Counted from the stretch's first letter, positions 17,801 to 25,958 are shown. The stretch: DNA of 64,000 nucleotides from Nitrospira sp. (GCA_016788885.1 JAEURX010000008.1:58659-122658), one strand, 5' to 3'. Program-made: numbers and translations. The notes: generated from the letters alone by a model not told the origin.

Positions 17801-19533
17801 TACACTCCTTTCAGCAACACACGAGCAGTCCGTATCAGGATGTACACATCCAGCACCAATGAACGCCGACGAACATACTCGAGGTCGTATCGGATCCACT
17901 CCGAGAAGCGATTGCGATTGCGCGCCTTCACCTGCCAGAGTCCGGTCAAGCCCGGACGAACCGTGAGCCTTGCATCACGCCACGTCGGACAGAATTTCAT
18001 CTCGTCGTAGGCCAACGGACGAGGTCCAACCAGGCTCATTTCTCCCCGCAGCACATTCAACAGTTGCGGCAACTCATCGAGACTCGTTTTGCGGAGCAGT
18101 TTGCCGACCCGTGTGACGCGCGGGTCTTCTTCCAATTTGAACATCGGTCCGTCGACGCTATTTTTGGCTTTCAGGTCTTTTTGTCGCTGCTCCGCATCCG
18201 GCACCATAGTTCTGAATTTGTGCATCCAGAACTCCCGCCCGTCTTTCCCGCAACGTTTCTGCGAAAAAAATACCGGCCCGCGCGAGTCCAGCTTGACCGC
18301 GGCGGCAATCAGAATCATCAGGGGGCCGACCAGCACCAATCCGATTGCGGCACCGGTTCTGTCGACAATGGATTTGATAAGGCCGTAGACAGACCGACCC
18401 CACTTACCGCCCTCCCCTGTGGTCGAAGATCGCTGGGTGCGTCGGGAACGCGGCATCATCTTGATCGGAGAACCTTGCTCGGCCACACGACGGGATTCGT
18501 GCATTCCAGGCTCCACACTGGTCCAGTACATGCTTTGCAGTTGCATACCCTCAGGCACCGTCTCGTCCCCACCAACCACCGAATACTCCACCCTGGCGTT
18601 TCCTCGCACCCGCGTGCCTGGTCGCAACACGCTTTCCCTCACCAAACTCCCCTTCTCGAGGTACGACGTCGGTCCAATGACCGCAGGGCCTATCAGATGA
18701 ACATGATCTTCCACGACACAGTTACGGCCAATCACAAGAGGCCCCAGCAAAAACGAATGCGGAGAAATTTCTGCATTTTCTCCGATGACGATCTCGTCCA
18801 AGCCACTCTTAGGGCTATCACCGCGAGGGGAGTGTTGCAGATTCTTCAGCAAGATCTCGCGATTCAACCAGAGATAATCCTCGGGGCTGGTAATGGCATG
18901 CACGCCGCTGTCGACTTCGTAGGCACGAACGACGCCTCCACGGCTTCTGACGAGCGGGACAAGTTGTTCGTTTACGTCAAAATATTCATCGCGCGGGATG
19001 TGCGAGAGCACGGACCTGTCGAATACGTACAATCCGCAGGGGGCGAGCTGACTACGACGATTTCTCGACCAATGGAGAATATTGACCCGCGACACAAGAC
19101 CGGTTGGGTCGATTTCTACGCTTTCCAAGGTATCATCAGTACCTCCTCGACGCTGCGCAACCAACGTAATGCTCGCGCGATACTGGTCGTGAAGGCGAAA
19201 TGCCGCCGTCAAATCAAGCTCACGCACATAGACGTTGGCATGCACACCGAGGAAGGTCGGTGTGTCGAGAAAGTCTTTTACGGCGTCCACACTGCCGGCA
19301 GTGCCCCGATAAACGCTTTCCGTCCGCCAGAGCACCTCCATGTTCTCGGATTGACCGGCCTGACGGACTGCCTCTCGTATGTGCGGGTCCTGCTCACAAG
19401 AAACGATTGCGACCTCGCGGATGCCGTGCCTTCTCAACATCAACAGGAGATGGTTAATCAGCAGCTCGTTTCCCACGGGAAACGCCAGCATTGTTCCAGT
19501 ACCGGGAGCACCGTCCATGATCACAGCTTTCAT
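17800..19533 (-). CDS. Fusion: nucleotidyltransferase-like + left-handed beta-helix + polyprenyl-phosphate sugar-1-phosphate transferase
   Basis: The 577-residue protein starts at the ATG at 19533 (MKAVIMDG), overlapping the stop of a tiny upstream ORF as ATGA. Residues 1-240 resemble NTP_transferase domains, but the GxGTRL signature is GTGTML and the conserved Lys of the PxPLLPVGG loop is missing. Residues about 255-350 form hexapeptide repeats (IGENAEISPH, IGRNCVVEDH, IGPTSYLEKG). From about 400 there is a monotopic phosphoglycosyl transferase: one hydrophobic helix (GAAIGLVLVGPLMILIAAAV), FRTMVPDAEQR, the TSLDELPQLLNVL Asp-Glu dyad and RPGLTGLWQV. It probably starts repeat-unit synthesis on undecaprenyl phosphate. 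Confidence 0.9.
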   Translation of the reverse strand: MKAVIMDGAPGTGTMLAFPVGNELLINHLLLMLRRHGIREVAIVSCEQDPHIREAVRQAGQSENMEVLWRTESVYRGTAGSVDAVKDFLDTPTFLGVHANVYVRELDLTAAFRLHDQYRASITLVAQRRGGTDDTLESVEIDPTGLVSRVNILHWSRNRRSQLAPCGLYVFDRSVLSHIPRDEYFDVNEQLVPLVRSRGGVVRAYEVDSGVHAITSPEDYLWLNREILLKNLQHSPRGDSPKSGLDEIVIGENAEISPHSFLLGPLVIGRNCVVEDHVHLIGPAVIGPTSYLEKGSLVRESVLRPGTRVRGNARVEYSVVGGDETVPEGMQLQSMYWTSVEPGMHESRRVAEQGSPIKMMPRSRRTQRSSTTGEGGKWGRSVYGLIKSIVDRTGAAIGLVLVGPLMILIAAAVKLDSRGPVFFSQKRCGKDGREFWMHKFRTMVPDAEQRQKDLKAKNSVDGPMFKLEEDPRVTRVGKLLRKTSLDELPQLLNVLRGEMSLVGPRPLAYDEMKFCPTWRDARLTVRPGLTGLWQVKARNRNRFSEWIRYDLEYVRRRSLVLDVYILIRTARVLLKGV

Positions 19534-19703
19534 GTGATGGGCTCCAATGTGGAGGCGAAACGCACAACCTGGGCAGCCTGACGAGCCTGAGGCTCTAGCC
19601 GATTCGGCGTATGTCCCCGCATGATGTTCGAGAAACTGCTCATGCCTGCACGCATCTGCATCTGTCCCCACTCAGCCACGTCGTCGTACACATCAACATT
19701 CAT
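19530..19703 (-). CDS. Possible small protein at the head of the polysaccharide operon
   Basis: An ATG at 19703 with AGGGAAA before it opens a 57-codon frame (MNVDVYDDVAEWGQ...) whose TGA overlaps the ATG of the fusion phosphoglycosyl transferase as ATGA. That overlap is the same coupling seen between true genes further down the operon, which is the main reason to list it. It is soluble, slightly charged, and shows no motif I recognise. It may be a leader cistron, a small partner protein or a remnant joined to the preceding OrfA, which ends 11 bases inside it. Confidence 0.4.
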   Translation of the reverse strand: MNVDVYDDVAEWGQMQMRAGMSSFSNIMRGHTPNRLEPQARQAAQVVRFASTLEPIT

Positions 19704-19968
19704 TTTCCCTGTCATTAATCAATGCGGACCGAAGGATCGTGTAGTCGAGCGAGAGTTCAGCGACCCGATGTTTGAGTCGCCGATTCTCCTGCTGCAAGGA
19801 ACGTAAATGAAGCATTGGGTCAGGCTTTGGGACATCAAGCCTAGCTTTCCAACGATAAAAGGTGCTGACCGAAATGCCATATTTCCTGCACAGGCGTGTA
19901 ACCCCGCCTTTCGAGTGTCCCTCTTTGAGGATTTGCTGCTTTTGCCGGTCAGTGAATTGAGAGCGCAT
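19693..19968 (-). CDS. Orphan IS3-family OrfA-like protein (HTH_Tnp_1)
   Basis: The 91-residue protein has the OrfA helix-turn-helix (FTDRQKQQILKEGHSKGGVT, then KYGISVSTFYRWK) and a leucine-zipper-like tail (LRSLQQENRRLKHRVAELSL). IS3 elements normally continue into OrfB with a DDE integrase domain through a -1 frameshift. Here only a 57-codon frame and then the polysaccharide operon follow, and no terminal inverted repeats were recognised. It is therefore a solo OrfA, either a relic of an insertion or a gene kept for DNA binding. Its position at the operon head makes a regulatory effect possible but unproven. Confidence 0.7.
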   Translation of the reverse strand: MRSQFTDRQKQQILKEGHSKGGVTRLCRKYGISVSTFYRWKARLDVPKPDPMLHLRSLQQENRRLKHRVAELSLDYTILRSALINDRENEC

Positions 19969-21109
19969 CCTTTAACAATGTCCGATCGAGTCCATAGCTC
20001 AGAACGACGCTATCGTGAAACCGACAGCAATTTCCCCTGCATGACATTGCATGATTGCGAAATCAGACGATCCCATTCAGCACGAGAAGAATCGAATTCG
20101 ACGCGTCTCTCGAAGCTCTCCGCTAGGCACAGCCATGAACACATCTCACTCCATGCCATCGGTCGGCGACAGCCTCGTTTCGGCGCGGGGCACTTATACA
20201 GTGTCGTGCGACAACACACATCGGATATTGGTGCCTATCAACCCACCGAAAAACCTGCCGGCAACTCGTACGTTTGTGCTGGTCACGGACCTCACGACAC
20301 TCTTCGATCTGGAGCGACGAGAAATGCGTCCATTTAATTTCTCTGGAATTCTGAGACCGCGGGCGGCGCCTGACTCTCCAGCCTAGTAGGCACACCAGGG
20401 AACGCCCTCGTAGTTTGGACAAGCACTACAATTTCCGTGGACCGATTACTTATGCAGCAGAATATTTTCTTACGAGCGTTCGGCCTCACATCCAGGCATT
20501 CTCCAATGCGCGTCCGCACAGGCATCGTGCGGCGATTGGCCCTGCGCCAGATTCGGCGTTCACTCATAGACCGTTCTGAGCGGGTGACAGAAGAAGAGCA
20601 CGGCAAGAGAGCGGTGCGGTGAGGGATGGCGTGAGCCGTATACTCTCGAGGATGTATCGACAACACCGACAAACTCGACGGCGCGATTCCGCAAAATGGC
20701 ATCACACGCACGACTTGATCTGCCGCAACATCGCTGGCAGGTAGATGAGAACAATTACGCGCATTGTACAGAGGCAAATGAGGGGGAGATCTCACACCCT
20801 TCGAACCTGCGAAGACACGAGGCATTCCCCCCAGTATCTTAACGTGTGTACATTTTTGTGCGCACGAACGATTACTTTACGTAGACAGTCCATCGGCGAA
20901 AGATGGTGATGGACAAGCCTTTGGGTCGATTTCTTGATGAAACTTACCGATTGCCTGGCACTCAGCAGGTGTGCGATTATGCGCGGTCGAAGGTGTCTGG
21001 AATCACCTATTCAACCTAGCGTTCACTGCGTAGTATTTTATTTATTACGTAGTCTGATTTCCGAATGACTCGGCGATCACATGAACATGCGTGCCGGTCA
21101 GGAGGCGTG
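19969..21109. other. Intergenic stretch of about 1.1 kb without a convincing gene
   Basis: The open frames here on both strands (for example 20334-20825 minus and 20051-20386 plus) encode low-complexity, Arg/Ser/Pro-rich sequence with no family motif, and none has a good ribosome site. The stretch is more AT-rich towards 21000-21060. It contains a 7-bp inverted repeat (GTCCATC at 20888-20894 and GATGGAC at 20908-20914) and the dyad listed separately. It probably carries the promoter of the polysaccharide operon (leftward) and of the response regulator (rightward), though no consensus promoter is clear. A small RNA cannot be excluded. Confidence 0.6.
21026..21052. promoter_or_regulatory. AT-centred imperfect dyad upstream of the response regulator gene
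   Basis: CTGCGTAGTA and TATTACGTAG form an inverted repeat (8 of 10 pairs) separated by TTTTATT. It lies 58 bases before the ATG of the NarL/LuxR-type gene. A symmetric site of this size fits a dimeric HTH regulator, so autoregulation is a reasonable guess. Confidence 0.4.
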
Positions 21110-21817
21110 ATGAGCAAAACCGAAACAGAAGTGGCCAAAACGGTCGTGGCTATTATCAGCAGTAATTATCTTCTGCGGCTCGGTTTGCAGCGGATTGTTG
21201 AAGCGGAAACCTGGATCAAGCTCATCGGAGAAACTGCTCACGGAGCGAACCTGGACCAACTGCTGGCAAGCGATCACCCGGATATCGCCATTCTCGACGC
21301 GGAAAATGATCAGGCCATTCCTGACCTCGTCCGGAAAATCAAACATGCCGTTCCAGCCATTAAGATTGTTCTGTTGAGTGGATTCGATGATGTGGAACGC
21401 ACCCGTCAGGCATTGGCGTCCGGGATCGACGGCATTGTGCTCAAGGTCCAGCCTTCGGCCGTGCTCATCGCCACGATCGCTGACCTTGCCAAGGCAAACG
21501 AGGAAGCGCTGCTGACCTTCGACAGACAAGACAACTGCCCGAATCTCAGCAGCCCGGCGGAACTGCCCGTCTTGATCCCACGCGTCTCCGCTCAACTTAA
21601 ACGTTTGGATGGACTCACGGAGCGGGAGCAGGAAGTCGTGCGATTAGTGAGTGAAGGACTGTCCAACAAAGACATTGCAGATCGCCTGTGCATTTCAAGC
21701 ATCACAGTCAGGCATCACCTCACCAACATTTTCGACAAACTCGGCGTCTCGAATCGCCAGAAATTACTGATCCGGGCACACCAGAACGGACTGACCCGCC
21801 CGCCCGCGCTGGCATAG
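21110..21817 (+). CDS. NarL/FixJ-type response regulator, receiver domain atypical
   Basis: The ATG at 21110 has AGGAGG five bases upstream and gives 235 residues. Residues 11-128 form a receiver domain with the phospho-acceptor candidate D63 (IAILDAE), S90 (VLLSGFDD) and K112 (GIVLKV). The acidic pair normally found at the end of beta-1 is replaced by Ser-Ser (VVAIISSNYLL), so Mg2+ binding and phosphorylation may be impaired. Residues about 168-228 are a LuxR-type HTH (LTEREQEVVRLVSEGLSNKD, then TVRHHLTNIFDKLGV). No sensor kinase gene is nearby. It is transcribed away from the polysaccharide operon and could control it, which is inference from position. Confidence 0.9.
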   Translation: MSKTETEVAKTVVAIISSNYLLRLGLQRIVEAETWIKLIGETAHGANLDQLLASDHPDIAILDAENDQAIPDLVRKIKHAVPAIKIVLLSGFDDVERTRQALASGIDGIVLKVQPSAVLIATIADLAKANEEALLTFDRQDNCPNLSSPAELPVLIPRVSAQLKRLDGLTEREQEVVRLVSEGLSNKDIADRLCISSITVRHHLTNIFDKLGVSNRQKLLIRAHQNGLTRPPALA

Positions 21818-21899
21818 GACAACGCGTCGACCAGCCACGATTGGGAGCAATCCCGATCGTCCTTGGCCATCGGCGCCATCACAATTCCACTTAGCCACG

Positions 21900-21916
21900 A
21901 CCGTCCCAAGGACGGT
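21900..21916. terminator. Short hairpin downstream of the response regulator gene
   Basis: ACCGTCC and GGACGGT form a 7-bp stem with a 3-base loop, 82 bases after the regulator stop. No U-run follows on either strand, so it is a weak terminator candidate at best. Confidence 0.25.
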
Positions 21917-22056
21917 ATCATCAGACCTGCTTAGACGCCGTACTATTCGACGAAATCTACGCAATACACGGCAGATAGAATGAACGGACCTTCAGTGTTA
22001 GGCCCTGCCCGGAGCACTGCCGTGGATCAAAAACTGCGGCTGATGAATGGGTTTTT

Positions 22057-22131
22057 TGGAGCGGGCGATGGGATTTGAACCCACGACAACTTGCTTGGGA
22101 AGCAAGGACTCTACCACTGAGCTACGCCCGC
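22057..22131 (-). tRNA. tRNA-Gly (anticodon CCC)
   Basis: A 75-nt cloverleaf can be folded: acceptor GCGGGCG pairs with CGCCCGC, the anticodon stem CTTGC/GCAAG encloses the loop TTCCCAA with anticodon CCC, and the T arm contains GTTCAAATC. The discriminator base is T and the 3' CCA is encoded. It reads GGG glycine codons. A promoter lies directly upstream, so it can be transcribed independently of tyrS. Confidence 0.96.
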
Positions 22132-22150
22132 CCCGAGAAAGAGAACACGA

Positions 22151-22179
22151 ATCCTACGCCGTAGCCCACGCTAAGTCAA
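22151..22179 (-). promoter_or_regulatory. Promoter for tRNA-Gly (TTGACT-N17-TAGGAT)
   Basis: A sigma70-type -35 box TTGACT and -10 box TAGGAT are separated by exactly 17 bases on the minus strand. The predicted start site lies about 13 bases before the mature tRNA 5' end. It sits in the short gap between the tyrS stop and the tRNA. Confidence 0.7.
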
Positions 22180-22199
22180 GGCAGCTGGACGGGTCCGGG

Positions 22200-23417
22200 T
22201 CAGCTTTTATATTCTGCCACAGCAAACTTCCGTCGCCCCACACGCAGATGGAGCGTCGTGCCAACCGATAACGGGACAGCAGCGTTCGCATCCGTCATCT
22301 TCTGCTCTTCAATCTCTACCCCGCCTTGAACGATCAGCCGGCGGGCTTCGCTCTTGCTCGGGACCAGCCCGGTTTTCGCGATCAAGTCGACGAGGCCGAT
22401 CGACGGCGCGCTCGCATCTTTCACATCGGCAGGCGTCAACACAACATGTGCATCAGGCTGCTCCGGAAACTCCCGGGCCTGGAATTTTTGCTGAAATGCG
22501 GCTCGGGCATCCCGCCCGGCTTCAGCCCCGTGATACCGGGCGACGATCCGCTCCGCCAACCCCTGCTTCGCCTCCATCGGGTGAGCTGATTTCACCTGCG
22601 CCAAGTCTTCAGTGGTCAGCAGCTCATAATACCGATGCATCAACGCATCGCTGATCGACATCAGCTTGCCGAACATGTCAGCGGGCTTGTCTTCCAAGGC
22701 AATGTAATTGCCGAAGCTCTTACTCATCTTGCGGACGCCGTCGGTTCCCTCCAGCAGCGGCATAGTGATCACCACCTGCGCCTCCTGCCCGTAATCTCGT
22801 TGCAGATCCCGCCCCATCAGGAGATTGAACTTTTGATCGGTCCCGCCCAACTCAATATCGGCTTTCAGCGCAACGGAATCGTATCCTTGGATCAAGGGAT
22901 ACATGAATTCGTGGATGCTGATCGGCGTGCCCTCCGTATACCGCTTGTGAAAATCCTCACGCTCCAGCATACGGGCGACCGTGTACCGGGCACTCAACTC
23001 AATCAATCCGTCGGCCGTCATGGTACTCATCCACCGGCTGTTAAATTCGACTTGCGTTTTCTGAGGGTCCAGAATCTTGAAGATCTGGCGCTCGTAGGTC
23101 TTGGCATTCTCGAGCACCTTTTCCTTCGACAGGGCGACGCGGGTCTCGGACCGTCCCGTCGGATCACCAATCATGCCGGTGAAATCGCCGATCAGAAAGA
23201 TCACCTGATGCCCGAGATCTTGGAAATGCTTGAGCTTGTGAATCAAGACGGTATGGCCCAGATGAAGATCCGGCGCTGTGGGGTCAAACCCCGCCTTGAC
23301 CCGGAGTGGCCGGTTGTCCTTAAGCGATCGAGCCAACTTTGTTTCCAACTCGTTCGACGGAACAACCTCAACAATACCTCGAAGAATAAGATCCAGCTGT
23401 TGCGCGATGGGAGTCAC
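22200..23417 (-). CDS. tyrS: Tyrosyl-tRNA synthetase
   Basis: The 405-residue enzyme charges tRNA-Tyr with tyrosine in the cytoplasm. The class I signatures are present: the HIGH-type HLGH in [14 protein letters not shown] (near residue 50) and KMSKSFGNY around 230. The tyrosine/ATP pocket [15 protein letters not shown] is conserved, and a C-terminal S4-like RNA-binding domain ends the protein ([16 protein letters not shown]). Length and motifs match the TyrZ-type bacterial clade. The ATG overlaps the ComEA-like gene stop by four bases (ATGA), so it is translated as part of the gcvH-lpdA-comEA-tyrS series. Confidence 0.97.
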   Translation of the reverse strand: MTPIAQQLDLILRGIVEVVPSNELETKLARSLKDNRPLRVKAGFDPTAPDLHLGHTVLIHKLKHFQDLGHQVIFLIGDFTGMIGDPTGRSETRVALSKEKVLENAKTYERQIFKILDPQKTQVEFNSRWMSTMTADGLIELSARYTVARMLEREDFHKRYTEGTPISIHEFMYPLIQGYDSVALKADIELGGTDQKFNLLMGRDLQRDYGQEAQVVITMPLLEGTDGVRKMSKSFGNYIALEDKPADMFGKLMSISDALMHRYYELLTTEDLAQVKSAHPMEAKQGLAERIVARYHGAEAGRDARAAFQQKFQAREFPEQPDAHVVLTPADVKDASAPSIGLVDLIAKTGLVPSKSEARRLIVQGGVEIEEQKMTDANAAVPLSVGTTLHLRVGRRKFAVAEYKS

Positions 23418-23959
23418 AGGGTTCCTTTATGTCTGGCCAACGATCGAGTGTTAGTCACAAGCACATGGGGGCGGAGACGGTCGAACTTCTTTCGGCCGAT
23501 GCCCTTCACCTGCCGAAGCTCCTCCACGCTGTGGAACGGGCCACGTTCATCACGATGCTCAATCACCCGCTGGGCCAACTTCGGACCGATTCCCGGGAGG
23601 GCCTCTAAATCGGCGACCGTGGCCTGATTGAGATCGACGGGCCGGAGCGTCGCCTGAGAGGTCGGGCGGGAATCGGCAGGAGGCGTTGCCTGCTGAAACG
23701 AACGCTCAATTTCCCCCACCGGCCTGACCGTAGGCCTGACCGGCCAGACGGCCGGTTGGTTGGCACTGGGGTCCTTGGGCGTTGATACAACGGACGGAGT
23801 GGGCACTTGTGCCGACGAGGCTGTGGTGATGGGCGCCAGTGCGGGCAAATGCGCCTGAGGCGGCATGACCTTCGTCACGGGTGTCACCGAGGCGATCCAC
23901 AGCAAAGCACCAAGCGTGACAGCCAGCATGGCAACCTTGATGAGGAGCGAGTGCATCAT
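23414..23959 (-). CDS. ComEA-like helix-hairpin-helix protein
   Basis: The 181-residue protein has one N-terminal span ([19 protein letters not shown], residues 7-25), a Pro/Thr-rich linker, and a helix-hairpin-helix pair at about 107-168 ([20 protein letters not shown] and [18 protein letters not shown]). This is the architecture of ComEA, the membrane-anchored DNA receptor that feeds ComEC during natural transformation. A ComEC homologue lies 8 kb away on the same strand. It overlaps lpdA upstream and tyrS downstream, each by four bases. DNA uptake is plausible but not shown, as HhH proteins of this size also occur without competence. Confidence 0.8.
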   Translation of the reverse strand: MMHSLLIKVAMLAVTLGALLWIASVTPVTKVMPPQAHLPALAPITTASSAQVPTPSVVSTPKDPSANQPAVWPVRPTVRPVGEIERSFQQATPPADSRPTSQATLRPVDLNQATVADLEALPGIGPKLAQRVIEHRDERGPFHSVEELRQVKGIGRKKFDRLRPHVLVTNTRSLARHKGTL

Positions 23960-25383
23960 GACGTGGATGGCTTTCGCGCAAGATGGATGGCATGCCCATG
24001 CACGTCTTCCATCGCCTCCATCAATCCTTCGGCCAGCGTGGGGTGCGCATGAATCATCTCCGCCACGCGTGAAACCGTCGTACCAGCCTGCATCGCTAGG
24101 GCGGCCTCGTGGATGAGGTCCGTGGCATGAGCGCCGAGAATGTGGACGCCGAGAATTCGGTCACTCGCTCCATCCGCCACGACCTTGATCAATCCTTGAA
24201 TATCCCCCGTCGCCTGAGCCTTCCCCAATCCCCCATAGCGAAAACGCCCAACTTTTACAGCCTGTTGCGGATCCTGGCCATTGGCCATGGATCGTTCCCG
24301 AGCCTGCTGTTCCGTCAACCCCACACGGCCAATTTCAGGTAACGTGAAAATGCCGGTTGGGATGACATCATAATCAATGCTGCGGCTGTGCCCCATGAAG
24401 TTTTCGACCGCCACCTTGCCCTGTTGGGAGGCCACATGCGCGAGCATGGCTTTCCCGACGACATCACCAATGGCATAGACGCCGGAAACATTCGTCTCCA
24501 TCCGTTCATTCACGAGAATTTCACCGCGTGCGCCGACTTGCACCCCGGCCTGCTCCAAGCCAATCCCACGCGAATTGAACCCTCGTCCAACCGAGACCAG
24601 CACCTGCTCCACGTTCAGGGAGAGTCCGTCGCGAAAATGTGCCGTCACCACGTCGGGTTGCCGAACGATCTGGTCGACCGTGACGCCGGTGCGAATGTCC
24701 ACTCCCCGCTTCTTTAATTCCCGCTCCATCATTTGGCTGATCTCTTCATCCTCCAGCGGCAGGAGTCGTGGCACTAGTTCGACCAGCGTCACCTCAGTTC
24801 CCAGCCCGCTATAGAGCGAGGCAAACTCACAGCCCTCCACGCCACCACCTACGATCAGAAGGCTGGCCGGGATTCGCGCGAGATCCAGCGCCTGCTTGCT
24901 GGTCATGATCTGCGTCCCGTCGATAGGGAAGAGCGGCAAGTTCGGCCAGGATGAGCCGGTTGCGATGATGATTCCGTCGGCCGCCGCCTGCGTAACGGTC
25001 CCATCAGGCGTGGTCACCCGAATGGTCCGGGCATCGACCAACTCACCCGTACCCTCGACATGCTCGATGTTCCAGGTCTTAAACAGTGTGGCAATGCCCT
25101 TGACCAGCGTGGAAACGACCTTATTTTTTCTCGCCACCATGACAGCCGGGTCATAGGCGACCGGACCGTTCAGCAGAATCCCGAAGTCCTTCGCCTTCTT
25201 GGCCTTATCGCCCAATTCAACGACCGACAACAGCGCCTTGCTCGGAATGCAGCCCCAATTGAGGCACACACCGCCCAGCGCCTGGTTTTCAATGACAGTC
25301 ACACGCGCGCCCAGCTGAGCGGCGCGAATCGCCGCCACATACCCGCCGGGACCGGCGCCAAGAATTGCGAGATGCTTCGACAT
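23956..25383 (-). CDS. lpdA: Dihydrolipoyl dehydrogenase
   Basis: The 475-residue flavoprotein re-oxidises dihydrolipoyl groups with NAD+. It has the FAD motif AILGAGPGGYVAAIRAAQLG, the redox disulfide C40/C45 (GGVCLNWGCIPSKALL), an NAD-binding segment LLIVGGGVEGCEFASLYSGL, and the C-terminal dimer His-Glu motif HAHPTLAEGLMEAM. It follows gcvH by 88 bases, so it probably serves as L-protein of the glycine cleavage system and perhaps of a 2-oxoacid dehydrogenase encoded elsewhere. Its stop overlaps the ComEA-like gene start (ATGA). Confidence 0.96.
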   Translation of the reverse strand: MSKHLAILGAGPGGYVAAIRAAQLGARVTVIENQALGGVCLNWGCIPSKALLSVVELGDKAKKAKDFGILLNGPVAYDPAVMVARKNKVVSTLVKGIATLFKTWNIEHVEGTGELVDARTIRVTTPDGTVTQAAADGIIIATGSSWPNLPLFPIDGTQIMTSKQALDLARIPASLLIVGGGVEGCEFASLYSGLGTEVTLVELVPRLLPLEDEEISQMMERELKKRGVDIRTGVTVDQIVRQPDVVTAHFRDGLSLNVEQVLVSVGRGFNSRGIGLEQAGVQVGARGEILVNERMETNVSGVYAIGDVVGKAMLAHVASQQGKVAVENFMGHSRSIDYDVIPTGIFTLPEIGRVGLTEQQARERSMANGQDPQQAVKVGRFRYGGLGKAQATGDIQGLIKVVADGASDRILGVHILGAHATDLIHEAALAMQAGTTVSRVAEMIHAHPTLAEGLMEAMEDVHGHAIHLARKPSTS

Positions 25384-25409
25384 AAGAATGACTCAGTACA
25401 CCAGTGCCG

Positions 25410-25452
25410 ATTGAATCACAGGCGACACACCATCATGCGCCGCCGATTCAAT
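25410..25452. repeat. Inverted repeat in the gcvH-lpdA spacer
   Basis: ATTGAATC (25410-25417) and GATTCAAT (25445-25452) are perfect inverted repeats 27 bases apart; the inner bases can extend the stem through GGCG/CGCC-type pairs. It may form an mRNA hairpin between the two cistrons and tune lpdA relative to gcvH. There is no U-run, so it is not a typical terminator. Confidence 0.35.
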
Positions 25453-25471
25453 GGTGCAAGGATGTCCTGCC

Positions 25472-25858
25472 TCAATGTTTCTGCTTGCTCAAAAATTCTT
25501 CATACTGTGCAGCGGTCATGAGCTGATCCACTTCAGCCGGCGTCGCGAGATCGATCACAGCCATCCACCCCTTGCCATAGGGATCGGAGTTCACCGCTTC
25601 GGGATGATCCTTGAGATCGGCGTTGATCTTCGCGATGGTCCCGCTCACCGGGGTATAGATCGTAGACGTGGTCTTGGTGGACTCCACCTCACCAATCTGT
25701 TGGCCGGCAGTCACCTTGGCGCCCACCTTGGGAAGATCGATAAACACGATGTCGCCCAGCGCATCCTGGGCAAAATGGCTGATGCCGACCGTCGCCTGCT
25801 GGCCTTCAGCGCGCACCCACTCGTGCTCTTGGTGATAACGAAGATTGGACGGTATCAT
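25472..25858 (-). CDS. gcvH: Glycine cleavage system H protein
   Basis: The ATG at 25858 has GGAG five bases upstream and gives 128 residues, the usual length. The lipoyl attachment Lys is K62 in EVESTKTTSTIYTP, within the hybrid/barrel-sandwich fold (HEWVRAEG at the start, GDIVFIDLPKVG, KGWMAVIDL). H protein carries the aminomethyl group between P, T and L proteins. Only L protein (lpdA) is adjacent; gcvT and gcvP are not in the window. A consensus promoter and a GC-rich hairpin lie just upstream. Confidence 0.96.
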   Translation of the reverse strand: MIPSNLRYHQEHEWVRAEGQQATVGISHFAQDALGDIVFIDLPKVGAKVTAGQQIGEVESTKTTSTIYTPVSGTIAKINADLKDHPEAVNSDPYGKGWMAVIDLATPAEVDQLMTAAQYEEFLSKQKH

Positions 25859-25873
25859 GGGACTCCTCTTGGC

Positions 25874-25892
25874 GGCCGCCATCCCGGCGGCC
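25874..25892 (-). promoter_or_regulatory. GC-rich hairpin in the gcvH 5' leader
   Basis: GGCCGCC and GGCGGCC form a perfect 7-bp stem with a 5-base loop, ending seven or so bases before the gcvH ribosome site. In the transcript it would sit right beside the Shine-Dalgarno sequence and could affect translation. No glycine-riboswitch core is visible, and the leader (about 65 nt) is too short for one. Confidence 0.45.
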
Positions 25893-25929
25893 TACGTGAA
25901 TAAAACGCGCTCCAGACACAGGTGGCGCG

Positions 25930-25958
25930 ATCGTAAAAGCTGAGAAATTCTTTGTCAA
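25930..25958 (-). promoter_or_regulatory. Promoter for gcvH (TTGACA-N17-TACGAT)
   Basis: A perfect -35 TTGACA and a -10 TACGAT are spaced 17 bases apart on the minus strand. The -35 box overlaps the stop region of the upstream lipoprotein gene. The predicted leader is about 65 nt. Confidence 0.75.

Noticed and set aside
18064..19581. Very long plus-strand open frame (over 500 codons) opposite the fusion sugar transferase
   Set aside because: It is antisense to a gene with clear domains and encodes low-complexity sequence with no family motif; it is a shadow of high GC.
19693..19968. Complete IS3 insertion sequence
   Set aside because: No OrfB/DDE coding region and no terminal inverted repeats or target duplication were found around OrfA.
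20334..20825. 163-codon minus-strand frame in the gene-free stretch
   Set aside because: Sequence is Arg/Ser/Pro rich with no domain, no ribosome site and no conserved neighbour.
20956..20974. TGGCAC followed by TGTGCG, resembling a sigma54 promoter upstream of the response regulator
   Set aside because: The GG and GC pairs are 16 bases apart rather than 12, so the spacing does not fit.
25859..25925. Possible glycine riboswitch before gcvH
   Set aside because: The leader is only about 65 nt and shows just one hairpin, far too small for the known aptamer.
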